Below, one piece after another: positions 44,944-53,844 of a DNA stretch of 64,000 nt (its first letter is position 1; each line of letters begins with the position of its first letter). Position numbers and translations under genes: made by a program. The stretch covers positions 1 through 64,000 of the forward strand of contig CAZCYD010000008.1 in the NCBI GenBank assembly GCA_964502735.1, written 5' to 3'. The notes below the pieces were generated by a model. It saw nothing but the letters and a program-made list of their open reading frames with translations. It searched no databases and was not told the DNA's origin. Source of the DNA: JACKAN01 sp964502735 (GTDB taxonomy: Bacteria > Bdellovibrionota > Bdellovibrionia > Bdellovibrionales > UBA1609).

Positions 44944-46680
44944 TTAAAAAGAGCTGATTTTCCTTTTTACTCTTGATTCTTTTGTTTCGGCTGGAACTCG
45001 AATTTGTAAGAGGGAGTTGATTTTATTTGCTAACCAATGCGCACTGTTGTGATTGCGAGTATTAATGTCAAAAATTGCCGGATAGAGATGTCTATGTGTA
45101 AGCACTCCTGGATTCATTGTATTAACAACTAGAATTTGCTTTTTAAACTCATTTGGAATTTTGTTTAATATCTTAGCTGTTCCGGAGCCGGTGACATAGA
45201 AGACGCCTATCTCATTTAGGTTTTTTGAAAAAACAGTATTGGCGTTGAAAGACTTCTTTGCTGATAAGGGGATATAAAGACTTTTTAGTTGAGAGGTTTC
45301 TTTAAAGATCTTATAAAAGTGATAATCACCACTTAAAACAAAGATTTTTGTTTTACTGGTTGATAAGTCAATACCAGAAAGATTTAGAAGATTGTGGTTT
45401 GAAAAAATTTGGGAAACGACTTTATCAGATAGGCTTTTTAAGTCATTAAGGCTTTTGGTAAGAACCTTTGAGAACTCTTTATTGTTAGTTTTATAGAGTC
45501 TATTGCTCTTGTGTTGAAGTTTAGCAAAAATAATTCTTCTTGTGCGTTCATTAAGCTCATACTGACTAATTCTTTTTTCTTTAACAGCCTTTAATAAGGC
45601 ATTATAGGCTAGAGTTTGGTTTTTTCTAGTCCAAGCAATCATGACCATATCTGCTCCGGCTTCAACAGCTTTAACAGCCCTTTCGCCAACACTTTTATAG
45701 TTAGAAGCTCCGTGCATTTCAATATCATCAGTGACAACAAGTCCACTAAATCCCATTTTTTCACGCAAAAGTTCGGTTAGGATTGATCTTGAAAATGTTG
45801 CGGGTAAACCACTAGGGTCGATATTGGGCAAGCTTATATGACCAACCATTATTGCAGCAGGGTTCTTACTATTAGCAACTTTTGCAAAGGGGACCAAATC
45901 AGATTGCGTGAGTTCTTCTATGTTTGTGAGTTTTACAGGCAGTGAAAAGTGACTATCGCTTACCGTTCCGCCATGACCAGGAAAGTGCTTAAAAGTGGGG
46001 AGAACTCCGGCTTCTTCCAGGCCATCAGCAAAATTTTGACCCATTTGTGTTACCAATTCCGGGTGAGAGCCAAAGGATCTGTTGCCAATAAAGTTTAATT
46101 TATCTGGATTTGAGATATCAACGACAGGAGCCAAGTTCATATTAAAGCCAAGCAAGGAAAGAACTTGACCCGTATAGAATCCCGCTTGTCTAGAGAGGGT
46201 TGGATTTTCGGCCGTACCCAATGAGAGAGCGGAAGGTGGCTGAGGGTTAGTTTTTATTCTTGAAACGAGACCGCCCTCTTGGTCTACCATAATAAGTAGA
46301 GGCAGACCAGTTCTAGCTGAGCTGTAATCGTGAGCATTTGCATTGAGGTCGGCAATTTGAAGTGGAGATTTTATATTTCTTTGGAAGACAATAAGACCAC
46401 CAGGCTGAAGATCACTTAAGGTTGATTTAAGATTCTGGTCAAGGCTAGTGCTGGAGAATCCAAAAATAAGGAGCTGTCCAACTTTTTGTTCTAAAGTGAG
46501 AGATTCAGTGAGTTTGTTAATTTGATTTTGTAGATGTACCTCTTTGGATGTAAAGCCTTTTTGAATATCCTCTTTGACAAAAGGAGCGGAAGCCAAGCCA
46601 TTGTCAAGCAAGACTAAAGAGCTAGGAAAATGAAAAAAAATAAATATAAAAATTTTTTTTAGCAAGAAAATCCTTTCCAT
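44944..46680 (-). CDS. secreted family 3 glycosidase, NagZ-like
   Basis: About 578 residues. A hydrophobic export signal is followed by a family 3 glycoside hydrolase domain with KHFPGHGGTVSDSHFSLP, the NagZ general-acid loop, and nucleophile region VVTDDIEMHGAS. This fits a beta-N-acetylhexosaminidase that removes GlcNAc from peptidoglycan fragments. A C-terminal domain of about 200 residues is extra to the short NagZ of E. coli. The signal suggests a periplasmic or external place, so it may act on its own or a prey wall. ATG 46680 is assumed; ATG 46698 and TTG 46665 are alternatives. Confidence 0.85.
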   Translation of the reverse strand: MERIFLLKKIFIFIFFHFPSSLVLLDNGLASAPFVKEDIQKGFTSKEVHLQNQINKLTESLTLEQKVGQLLIFGFSSTSLDQNLKSTLSDLQPGGLIVFQRNIKSPLQIADLNANAHDYSSARTGLPLLIMVDQEGGLVSRIKTNPQPPSALSLGTAENPTLSRQAGFYTGQVLSLLGFNMNLAPVVDISNPDKLNFIGNRSFGSHPELVTQMGQNFADGLEEAGVLPTFKHFPGHGGTVSDSHFSLPVKLTNIEELTQSDLVPFAKVANSKNPAAIMVGHISLPNIDPSGLPATFSRSILTELLREKMGFSGLVVTDDIEMHGASNYKSVGERAVKAVEAGADMVMIAWTRKNQTLAYNALLKAVKEKRISQYELNERTRRIIFAKLQHKSNRLYKTNNKEFSKVLTKSLNDLKSLSDKVVSQIFSNHNLLNLSGIDLSTSKTKIFVLSGDYHFYKIFKETSQLKSLYIPLSAKKSFNANTVFSKNLNEIGVFYVTGSGTAKILNKIPNEFKKQILVVNTMNPGVLTHRHLYPAIFDINTRNHNSAHWLANKINSLLQIRVPAETKESRVKRKISSF

Positions 46681-46684
46681 CGAG

Positions 46685-46690
46685 TACAAT
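46685..46690 (+). promoter_or_regulatory. candidate -10 box of the outer-membrane-type gene
   Basis: TACAAT lies six bases before the ATG at 46697. If used, transcription would start at or next to the start codon and the mRNA would be leaderless. This agrees with the absence of a ribosome-binding site. No good -35 box is seen. Confidence 0.35.
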
Positions 46691-46696
46691 GTATCC

Positions 46697-47518
46697 ATGT
46701 TATGTAAAAAACCCTGGGTAATTATCGGTACAATAATTTTAGCACTTGATAGTTTAGTTTTTGCTCAAGTCGAACAAGAAGTGACTCAAAGTCTGGAAAA
46801 AATTGAAAAGAGTAGAGGTCAGCAAGACCAAGACCAAGACCAAGAGCTAGGGTACATCATTGTTGAACCCACAACAGCCGTGAGATTAGATTATCAAAAA
46901 AAGAGCTTAAAATTAGCCCCCTATGGGGAACGACGCTTAAAGTGGGGTAAATCTATTGGACTTTCAGTTCGAGATGTTAAAAATGAAGAGTACTCCTCTG
47001 AATATTTGAACGATAGCTATGATTCCATATACGGGGGGGATGACTCTTTGGGATTTGAGCTTCATACAGGGATTAAAAGAAATTACTCATGGTTTTCAAT
47101 TGGTGCAGAACTAAATTTTGCACAAAATAAAAAAAAATCTGATAAGAATTTAATTGATTCAATGCTTGAAAACCGTCTTTGGAAAGTTGGAGCTCAACTT
47201 GCGGCAGATAATATTTTTGATGAAATGCCTTACTTTGCTCCTTATATTTCTGGAGGTGTCTACCAAGTTTTATTTAAAGAAAAACAACAAGAGCTAACAA
47301 AGGAAGGAAGTACACAGCTTTCTTTTTATGGAACACTTGGTGTGATGTTTAGCATAAGCTGGATGGACCCGCACTCTGCTAAAAGTGCTTATTTTGACTC
47401 CGGAATTGAGAATACCTATTTATTTGTTGAAGCTACTTATTTTTTGGCATCAAGCAATGACGCTGATCCAGACTTTTCTGGAATAAGTACGAATGCCGGA
47501 TTGAAAGTCGAGTTTTAG
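46697..47518 (+). CDS. predicted outer-membrane beta-barrel protein
   Basis: A 273-residue exported protein with signal peptide (KKPWVIIGTIILALDSLVFAQ), a short acidic repeat DQDQDQE from a hexamer tandem repeat, and then alternating hydrophobic/polar strands typical of a beta-barrel. The last residue is Phe, the usual outer-membrane assembly signal. I do not recognise a family. The start codon overlaps an alternative start of the divergent NagZ-like gene, and a long palindrome lies 8 bases past its stop. Confidence 0.65.
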   Translation: MLCKKPWVIIGTIILALDSLVFAQVEQEVTQSLEKIEKSRGQQDQDQDQELGYIIVEPTTAVRLDYQKKSLKLAPYGERRLKWGKSIGLSVRDVKNEEYSSEYLNDSYDSIYGGDDSLGFELHTGIKRNYSWFSIGAELNFAQNKKKSDKNLIDSMLENRLWKVGAQLAADNIFDEMPYFAPYISGGVYQVLFKEKQQELTKEGSTQLSFYGTLGVMFSISWMDPHSAKSAYFDSGIENTYLFVEATYFLASSNDADPDFSGISTNAGLKVEF

Positions 47519-47526
47519 ACGGTGAA

Positions 47527-47666
47527 TTATACCAATTCTAAAAAATAATTCCCTAAAATTTTGTGAATGCACCTCATGCTCAAACAGCCGCAGCCTTGAG
47601 GCTGCGGAACTGCGCGTGAGGTGCATTCACAAAATTTTAGGGAATTATTTTTTAGAATTGGTATAA
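47527..47666. repeat. 140-bp perfect palindrome with asymmetric core (element copy 1)
   Basis: The left arm (47527-47576) and right arm (47617-47666) are perfectly complementary over 50 bases. The 40-base core between them contains an 8-bp hairpin CCGCAGCC/GGCTGCGG around TTGA, and unequal flanks. It separates the convergent outer-membrane-type gene and mfd. A related element lies at 59682-59817 with the core inverted. It may act as a bidirectional terminator, a foldback mobile element or a cruciform site. Confidence 0.92.
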
Positions 47667-47674
47667 CAATGAAG

Positions 47675-50600
47675 TCATAGAGTAAACTGTTGAAGTTGAA
47701 GGAGCTCTTCGTAAACTCTAGGCCAAGTTACATCTTTTATTCTAATGATGAGTCGGCTATCAGGAGATAGGCTGTATTTTTTATTTTCGCGTTGGCAAAG
47801 CTTAAGAACTTTCTCAACAGATAATGGAGTATTTTCGTTAAAACGAAGCGAGATACCTACACTACTTTGATTGAGTTCTTTGGCACACAGTTTTTTGCAG
47901 ACAAATTTAATAAGCATGAGACCCATTAAATTTATTAAGGGATCAGGAAGTTTACCATATTGGTCATGAATCTCTCGTTCAAATTTATCAACATCACTTT
48001 CAGATTCAATTGTTGATAAAACTTTATAATAGTTTAGACGGACGCGAATATCAGAAATATAGTCATCAGGAATTAAAGCCATAATTTTTAAATTAATTTC
48101 CGGGTCCAATTCTTGGGTCGCTACAGACTCCCCTTTTTGTTCTCGAACAGCTTGATCGAGAAGCTCCATGTACATTTCATAACCAACAGCATTAACCTGT
48201 CCAGACTGTTCTTCTCCAAGAATATCACCGGCACCTCTCAATTCCAAATCATGCTGAGCAATGCGGATTCCGCTTCCTAGTGCTGTATTCTCCTGTATAA
48301 CCCTTAGGCGTTCCTGAGCCTCTTTATCAATCTTTTTGTTATTTGGAACAATGAGGTAACAGTAGGCTCGTTCTTTTCCGCGCCCAACTCTCCCGCGCAA
48401 CTGATAGAGCTGACTAAGACCTAATTGGTGAGCATTGTCGATGAACATAGTATTAGCATTAGGGACATCCATTCCTGATTCAATAATTGTGGTACAAATG
48501 AGAACATCGATTTCCTTGTTGAAAAACGCAAGCATTGTTTTTTCTAATTGATGTTCGTCCATTTGCCCATGACCCACTCCAAACCTCACGGTTGGTAAAA
48601 GCTCTCGGAGTTCATGCGCAAGAGCCTCGATACTTTGTACGCGATTGTGCAGGAAAAAGACCTGCCCCCCCCGTTGGATTTCGCTGAGAATCGCTTTGCG
48701 TATGGTTTCCTTATCAAAACGACAGATAAATGTTCTTGTTGGAAGTCTGTCGACGGGAGGAGTATTTATTAGAGAAAGGTCCCTCATGCCGACAAAGCTC
48801 ATATTGAGAGTTCGAGGGATTGGTGTTGCAGACATAGTTAAAGTGTCAACTTCAGTTTTAAGTTTGCGTACGGTTTCTTTGTGTTTGACCCCAAACTTCT
48901 GCTCTTCATCAATTATAAGAAGGCCGAGATTTTTAAACTCCACATCTTTACTTAGAAGCCTATGAGTTCCAATTATAATATCAACTTTCCCGGCTTTAAG
49001 CTCTGTAAGAGTTTTTTTAATTTCAGACCTTTCAACAAATCGATTGAGTGGACGGATTGTAATGGGCCAGGGTTTCATTCTTTGAGAAAAATTGTGATGG
49101 TGCTGAAAAGTCAAAATAGTCGTGGGGGCAATTAGGCAGACTTGTTTCCCGTCTTCAACCGCTTTAAAGGCTGCACGGAGCGCGACCTCTGTTTTGCCAA
49201 AACCAACGTCGCCACAAATGAGTCTGTCCATTGGGTGATGGCTATTCATGTCTGAGAGAACATCACTGATAGCCTTTGCCTGATCTTCTGTTTCCTCGAA
49301 AGGAAAAGTGTTTTCAAAGGCAAGATAATCTTCACCGGGCAATGAAAATTCAGGGCGAGTCACTTGAGCACGAAGAGCATAAAGTCGAAGTAACTCAGCA
49401 GCGATATCTCGGAGTTGTTTTTTAATCTTTTTCTTAGTGGTGTCCCAACTTGTTCCGCCAAGCTTGTCAATAATTCGATTCCCTGATGGGCCCGTATACT
49501 TTTGAATTTGGCTGATTCTATAAATTGGAAGATAAAGCTTATCTTTGTCTTTGTAGGTAATTTGTACAAATTCGGAGGGAAGGCCGTTAATATCCATTAC
49601 TTTTAGACCTTCGAATATCCCCACTCCATGCATTTTGTGGACGATAAGATCGCCGACTTTGAGTTCACTGAAGTCAAATTGAAAGATGGCCTTGTCATCT
49701 CCAGATGGCTTATGTTTTGAAGAGCGTTGGCGTCGATATCCAAAAAAATCGTCATCCCTAAAAAATATTAAACGATCCTGACTGAGCCTATAGCTGTGTA
49801 GAAGGTGTCGAGGCAAGACATGAATGATATCCTTTTGAACCTGTTGGATGTGAACCCACTCCGACCAGAGGAATTGATTTTGCTCGACTTCAGTGGGTTG
49901 AAAATCAATTTGCCGCAGAAGGGATTTTAACTTGTCTCTGTGATGTGACTGAGGTGCAGAAATAAAAAGGGAATATCCCTGTTCTCTCCATTGATTAAGG
50001 CGGGTAGATATATAGTTGTGGTAGGCGGCCCTATCTTTAGAGAGGTGAGCGCATTGGCTTCTGAATTCTTCTAGACTGTAGGAGCTGAAGTCAAGTTGAC
50101 CCTCCTCTTCAATGTGACTTTTATCTTCAATAAGAACGTGTTCGATATGAAACTGAGAACTTCCCTCAGGAAGCAAATCAGGAAGACTTTCATACTTCAA
50201 GTACAGTAACGTGGGGGGTACCTGGATGGGACCGTCACCATTTGATTCCCATTCTTTTTTCAGGTCGGAGAGATAGTGGTCAAAGTGCGTGGCCAAATCT
50301 ACTGGCTGGCATAACCATAGATCTAGGGGTTCAGAAAAGAACTCTATCGGGGGAGAGAGTTCTTTGTAGAAAAATGGCAAAAGAAAATCGGCTCCGGGAA
50401 AAGATTTAGCCTGAGCGAGAGACTGGAGAATTTCCTTGGCATCGTTATTTTCCGAAGTAGAGTTATTGCCATGAGCTTTTAGAGAGGATTTGAAGCTTTC
50501 AACAAGAGAGAGCCGGTATTCGTCCTTAAAGAGAATTTCCTTTGCGGGAATGACATAAGCCTCTTTATCAGTTGAATTTACTGTTAATTGGGTGTCGGGA

Positions 50601-51220
50601 TCAAAATAACGAAGACTTTCAATCTCATCGCCAAAAAGTTCCAATCGAAATGGTAGATTGTGCGCGGGAGAGAAAATATCAACGATCCCCCCCTTAATAG
50701 CAAAAGTGCCGGGGTCCTCGACGATGGGAACCAACCTGTAGCCCATTTTGTCCATCGCCTTTATGTGATCCTGCGAAAACGTAAGGCCCGGCTGAAAGTA
50801 ATGAGTTCGAGACTTCAATTCAAGATAAGGTAGAGTGTTCTGCAGTAAACCTGCAATGGAAGCAAAGAAGACGGAAGCTGTAGGGGCCTTGTCGGCGTTA
50901 AATAACCACTGAAGTCTTTGGCTAATCACTTTAGATTTAGGGTACAAGTTAGAATAGGGAGAGACGTCGAACCTTGGCAAGATGGAGGCTTTAAAATCAG
51001 GTGCGTAAAATAAGATATCCTTTACCAGTTGTTCAATTTGCTCTTCCTCTTGGAGGATAACGAGGAAGGGCCTTGATAAGCCCTCATTAAATTTTTGGGC
51101 AATTAGCGGGGCGAGAGCTAAGGGAGAATGACATCCCGTCACATACGTCAACCTTTGGTTAGCCTGCTGGGACTTTTGAATCAGGTTGAGAATAGAAAGG
51201 TTGAGGCTTTGTAATTCCAA
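47675..51220 (-). CDS. mfd: transcription-repair coupling factor Mfd
   Basis: Mfd (1181 aa) removes stalled RNA polymerase and recruits UvrA. It has a UvrB-like N-terminal region, an RNA-polymerase-interacting segment (FSELKVGDLIVHKMHGVGIF), and a helicase with Walker A CGDVGFGKTEVALRAAF and DEEQ box (LLIIDEEQKFGV). Motif VI (HQLGLSQLYQLRGRVGRG) and the C-terminal TRCF domain are complete. AAAGG lies about 7 bases before the ATG. Confidence 0.97.
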   Translation of the reverse strand: MELQSLNLSILNLIQKSQQANQRLTYVTGCHSPLALAPLIAQKFNEGLSRPFLVILQEEEQIEQLVKDILFYAPDFKASILPRFDVSPYSNLYPKSKVISQRLQWLFNADKAPTASVFFASIAGLLQNTLPYLELKSRTHYFQPGLTFSQDHIKAMDKMGYRLVPIVEDPGTFAIKGGIVDIFSPAHNLPFRLELFGDEIESLRYFDPDTQLTVNSTDKEAYVIPAKEILFKDEYRLSLVESFKSSLKAHGNNSTSENNDAKEILQSLAQAKSFPGADFLLPFFYKELSPPIEFFSEPLDLWLCQPVDLATHFDHYLSDLKKEWESNGDGPIQVPPTLLYLKYESLPDLLPEGSSQFHIEHVLIEDKSHIEEEGQLDFSSYSLEEFRSQCAHLSKDRAAYHNYISTRLNQWREQGYSLFISAPQSHHRDKLKSLLRQIDFQPTEVEQNQFLWSEWVHIQQVQKDIIHVLPRHLLHSYRLSQDRLIFFRDDDFFGYRRQRSSKHKPSGDDKAIFQFDFSELKVGDLIVHKMHGVGIFEGLKVMDINGLPSEFVQITYKDKDKLYLPIYRISQIQKYTGPSGNRIIDKLGGTSWDTTKKKIKKQLRDIAAELLRLYALRAQVTRPEFSLPGEDYLAFENTFPFEETEDQAKAISDVLSDMNSHHPMDRLICGDVGFGKTEVALRAAFKAVEDGKQVCLIAPTTILTFQHHHNFSQRMKPWPITIRPLNRFVERSEIKKTLTELKAGKVDIIIGTHRLLSKDVEFKNLGLLIIDEEQKFGVKHKETVRKLKTEVDTLTMSATPIPRTLNMSFVGMRDLSLINTPPVDRLPTRTFICRFDKETIRKAILSEIQRGGQVFFLHNRVQSIEALAHELRELLPTVRFGVGHGQMDEHQLEKTMLAFFNKEIDVLICTTIIESGMDVPNANTMFIDNAHQLGLSQLYQLRGRVGRGKERAYCYLIVPNNKKIDKEAQERLRVIQENTALGSGIRIAQHDLELRGAGDILGEEQSGQVNAVGYEMYMELLDQAVREQKGESVATQELDPEINLKIMALIPDDYISDIRVRLNYYKVLSTIESESDVDKFEREIHDQYGKLPDPLINLMGLMLIKFVCKKLCAKELNQSSVGISLRFNENTPLSVEKVLKLCQRENKKYSLSPDSRLIIRIKDVTWPRVYEELLQLQQFTL

Positions 51221-51366
51221 TTTTATGCCTTTAATTTGGTATTAAACTGCACTTTATTCACGGCCCTCAATAAGAAGTTTCATCTATGGGTTAGTAATTA
51301 AGTTGTAATTTGAAGTTACCGCCTTAGCGCGGCGCGAGTAAAAAAATGAATAACTCCAGCTTTTCG

Positions 51367-51395
51367 TTGGTTTATAACCTGTGTCTTTGTATAAA
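51367..51395 (+). promoter_or_regulatory. sigma-70-type promoter of the nuo operon
   Basis: TTGGTT (51367-51372) and TATAAA (51390-51395) are separated by exactly 17 bases. Transcription would start near 51402, giving a leader of about 25 bases with AGGAG before the nuoA ATG. No other good promoter is seen in this gap. Confidence 0.6.
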
Positions 51396-51427
51396 TAAAG
51401 CCTACTTTTTCTGCAGGAGTCGATTTA

Positions 51428-51799
51428 ATGTCTAGCGTTGTTGCTATATTGATTTTAGCCTTATTTGTTTTGGCTTTTGGAGCTGGTTTACTGTTTTTGG
51501 TTTCGCTTGTAGGTCCCAAGCCGAAGTACTCTGAGCTCAAAGATGCTACCTACGAGTGTGGGTTGCCTGTGCAGGACTCGGGGCACTCTAAAATACCAGT
51601 TAAGTTTTATCTGACGGCCATATTATTTATACTATTTGATATAGAAATTATCTTCATGTATCCATGGGCCATTTCGTTAGTTGAATTCATTGAACAGGGG
51701 CTTGGAACTCAAGTTATGTTGGCAATGGGTTTCTTTTTATTCGTATTTATTTTTGGTTTGATTTGGGAAATTAAGTCAAAAGCGCTGGAGTGGGAATAA
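51428..51799 (+). CDS. nuoA: NADH-quinone oxidoreductase subunit A
   Basis: NuoA (123 aa) has three membrane helices and the loop YECGLPVQDSG between helices 1 and 2, which is diagnostic. FDIEIIFMYPWA is the conserved second-helix signature. It heads a run of membrane-arm genes only, with the peripheral-arm subunits absent from this locus. Confidence 0.94.
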   Translation: MSSVVAILILALFVLAFGAGLLFLVSLVGPKPKYSELKDATYECGLPVQDSGHSKIPVKFYLTAILFILFDIEIIFMYPWAISLVEFIEQGLGTQVMLAMGFFLFVFIFGLIWEIKSKALEWE

Positions 51800-51802
51800 T
51801 CT

Positions 51803-53011
51803 ATGGGTAACGATGTTTTTGAAATCGCAATTAATTTTGTGAAGATGGTCTTAATTTTTTTATTGATGGTACAGCTCGTGCCTCTTCTGGTATGGATCGA
51901 GAGACGGGGTTCAGCCTTTATTCAGAACAGATTTGGTCCCAATCGTGTTGGTCCTTTGGGACTTACTCAGCTTTTAGCTGACGCCGTTAAGTTTATTTTT
52001 AAGGAGGAATTTGTACCTTCAAAAAGCCGGAAGTTTTTATTTTATGCTGCGCCAGTTATTTCGCTCATTCCTGCTGCGCTGGCCTTTGGAGCTATTCCAC
52101 TATCACTACCTATACAGATAGAAGCTTTTGAAATGCTAGGACAAACATGGGGACCCTATAGATTTGCCTTTCAAAGTTTTGAGATAGGTGTGGGCATAGT
52201 GTTTGTATTGGGAATATCTTCTTTGGGAGCTTACGGCATGTTAACAGCGGGGTGGGCTTCTGTTAACAAATACTCTCTATTTGGAGCTCTGCGGGCTAGT
52301 GCGCAGATGATCAGTTACGAATTAGCTCTGGGACTCTCCATCGTGGGTATTCTTATCATCTACGGGACTTTTGACTTCGCCGAGATGATACAGCACCAGC
52401 AAGGACCTCTAACCTTTATGTGGTTTGGCCAAGAGGTAGTCGTGGGCTTTTTACCTAATTGGGGTATTTTTTTTCAACCTCTAGGAGCCGTTCTGCTTTT
52501 TGTGGCCATGTTTGCCGAAACCAACCGTGCGCCATTTGATTTGCCGGAGGCTGAAGCTGAGCTTGTTGCCGGTTATCACACGGAATATGGCGGCTTAAAG
52601 ATGAATATGTTTTATATTGGCGAATACGGTCACATGATGGTGGCTTCAGCTCTTCTAGCTACATTTTATTTTGGTGGTTACCATCTGCCATTTGTCGATC
52701 CGGCCGATGTAAACAGCTTTTTGACAGAATCGCCAATAACAACAGGGGTTATTTCAGTTTTTAAGCTTTTGTCTTTTGGTTTACTCGAATTTAAAGTGTC
52801 GACTATGTCGAACCTGCTGACAGCTATATTTTTTCATTTGGTTTTATTTGCAAAAATAATGTTTTTTCTATGGGTTTTTATCTGGGTAAGATGGACCGTT
52901 CCAAGGTTTCGGTACGATCAGTTGATGGATCTTGGTTGGAAAAAAATGTTACCGTGGGCTCTTGGCAACACTATGGTGACAGCCCTAGTTGTCTTTTGGA
53001 TGAGGAGCTAA
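51803..53011 (+). CDS. nuoH: NADH-quinone oxidoreductase subunit H
   Basis: NuoH (402 aa) forms the quinone-binding chamber with NuoD/B and the first proton path. WIERRGSAFIQNRFGPNRVGP and the AETNRAPFDLPEAEAELVAG loop are conserved. At 402 residues it is longer than typical (about 325), with an insert near residues 185-205 (HQQGPLTFMWFGQEVVVG). It follows nuoA by 3 bases. Confidence 0.95.
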   Translation: MGNDVFEIAINFVKMVLIFLLMVQLVPLLVWIERRGSAFIQNRFGPNRVGPLGLTQLLADAVKFIFKEEFVPSKSRKFLFYAAPVISLIPAALAFGAIPLSLPIQIEAFEMLGQTWGPYRFAFQSFEIGVGIVFVLGISSLGAYGMLTAGWASVNKYSLFGALRASAQMISYELALGLSIVGILIIYGTFDFAEMIQHQQGPLTFMWFGQEVVVGFLPNWGIFFQPLGAVLLFVAMFAETNRAPFDLPEAEAELVAGYHTEYGGLKMNMFYIGEYGHMMVASALLATFYFGGYHLPFVDPADVNSFLTESPITTGVISVFKLLSFGLLEFKVSTMSNLLTAIFFHLVLFAKIMFFLWVFIWVRWTVPRFRYDQLMDLGWKKMLPWALGNTMVTALVVFWMRS

Positions 53012-53012
53012 A

Positions 53013-53528
53013 ATGGAGAGCATTATTTTTTATTTCTTATCAATTGTGATCGTTGTTTTTGCTCTTTCAGTGGTGATGTCCTCAAACCCCATTCACTCAG
53101 CTCTATTTCTGGCCCTTACGATGATATCTCTAGCTTTCGTCTATTTTACGTTAAATGCTCCATTCATTGCTGGCGTTCAGCTCATTGTTTATGCCGGAGC
53201 TGTGGTGGTGTTGTTTGTAATTGTGATGATGCTATTTGATTTAAAAAAAGAAAAGCAGGCTTTCAGCAAGGGAAAGTTTACGGGTTTTCTAAAAATTGGC
53301 TCGGCAGGTTGGCTTTGTGGGTTAATCGCTGGAGCTGTTTACATGTCATCTGAGATGGTAGTTTCTGGATCTCAAAAGGCAGATGTCGAAGCTATGTCTG
53401 CAAAGAGTTTGGCTCTAGAGCTATTCACAAATTATATTCTTGCATTCGAGGCCCTTGGTATATTGCTGCTCATCATCGCAATAGGAGCTGTGGCTATTTC
53501 TAGAATAAAAGGTGGAACACATGTCTAG
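53013..53528 (+). CDS. nuoJ: NADH-quinone oxidoreductase subunit J
   Basis: NuoJ (171 aa) has five membrane helices. VQLIVYAGAVVVLFVIVMML carries the conserved glycine-bearing helix involved in conformational coupling. It overlaps nuoK by 8 bases. Confidence 0.93.
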   Translation: MESIIFYFLSIVIVVFALSVVMSSNPIHSALFLALTMISLAFVYFTLNAPFIAGVQLIVYAGAVVVLFVIVMMLFDLKKEKQAFSKGKFTGFLKIGSAGWLCGLIAGAVYMSSEMVVSGSQKADVEAMSAKSLALELFTNYILAFEALGILLLIIAIGAVAISRIKGGTHV

Positions 53529-53841
53529 TTTATTTTTAGCTCCAAACTTAGAGCACTATCTAATTCTTTCCGGGATAATCTTTACCATTGGTATGATGGG
53601 TGTTCTCTTGCGCAAAAATGTTTTGGTTATGCTTATGGGCATTGAACTTATGCTAAATGCAGTCAACTTAACTTTTGTAGCCTTTAGTCACTTTACTGGG
53701 AATATAAACGGACAAATCATGGTGTTTTTTGTAATGACTGTGGCAGCTGCTGAAGCCGGTGTAGGTCTGGCCCTCGCCGTCACAATTTTTAAAAGATTAA
53801 AAAACATGGATTCTCATTTTTTTGAAAATTTAAAAGGATAG
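53521..53841 (+). CDS. nuoK: NADH-quinone oxidoreductase subunit K
   Basis: NuoK (106 aa) has three helices, with the conserved glutamate in GIELMLNAVNL and a second in AAEAGVGLALAV. The start ATG 53521 is chosen because AGGTGG lies 5 bases upstream; a GTG 9 bases earlier would add three residues. Confidence 0.94.
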   Translation: MSSLFLAPNLEHYLILSGIIFTIGMMGVLLRKNVLVMLMGIELMLNAVNLTFVAFSHFTGNINGQIMVFFVMTVAAAEAGVGLALAVTIFKRLKNMDSHFFENLKG

Positions 53842-53844
53842 TAA

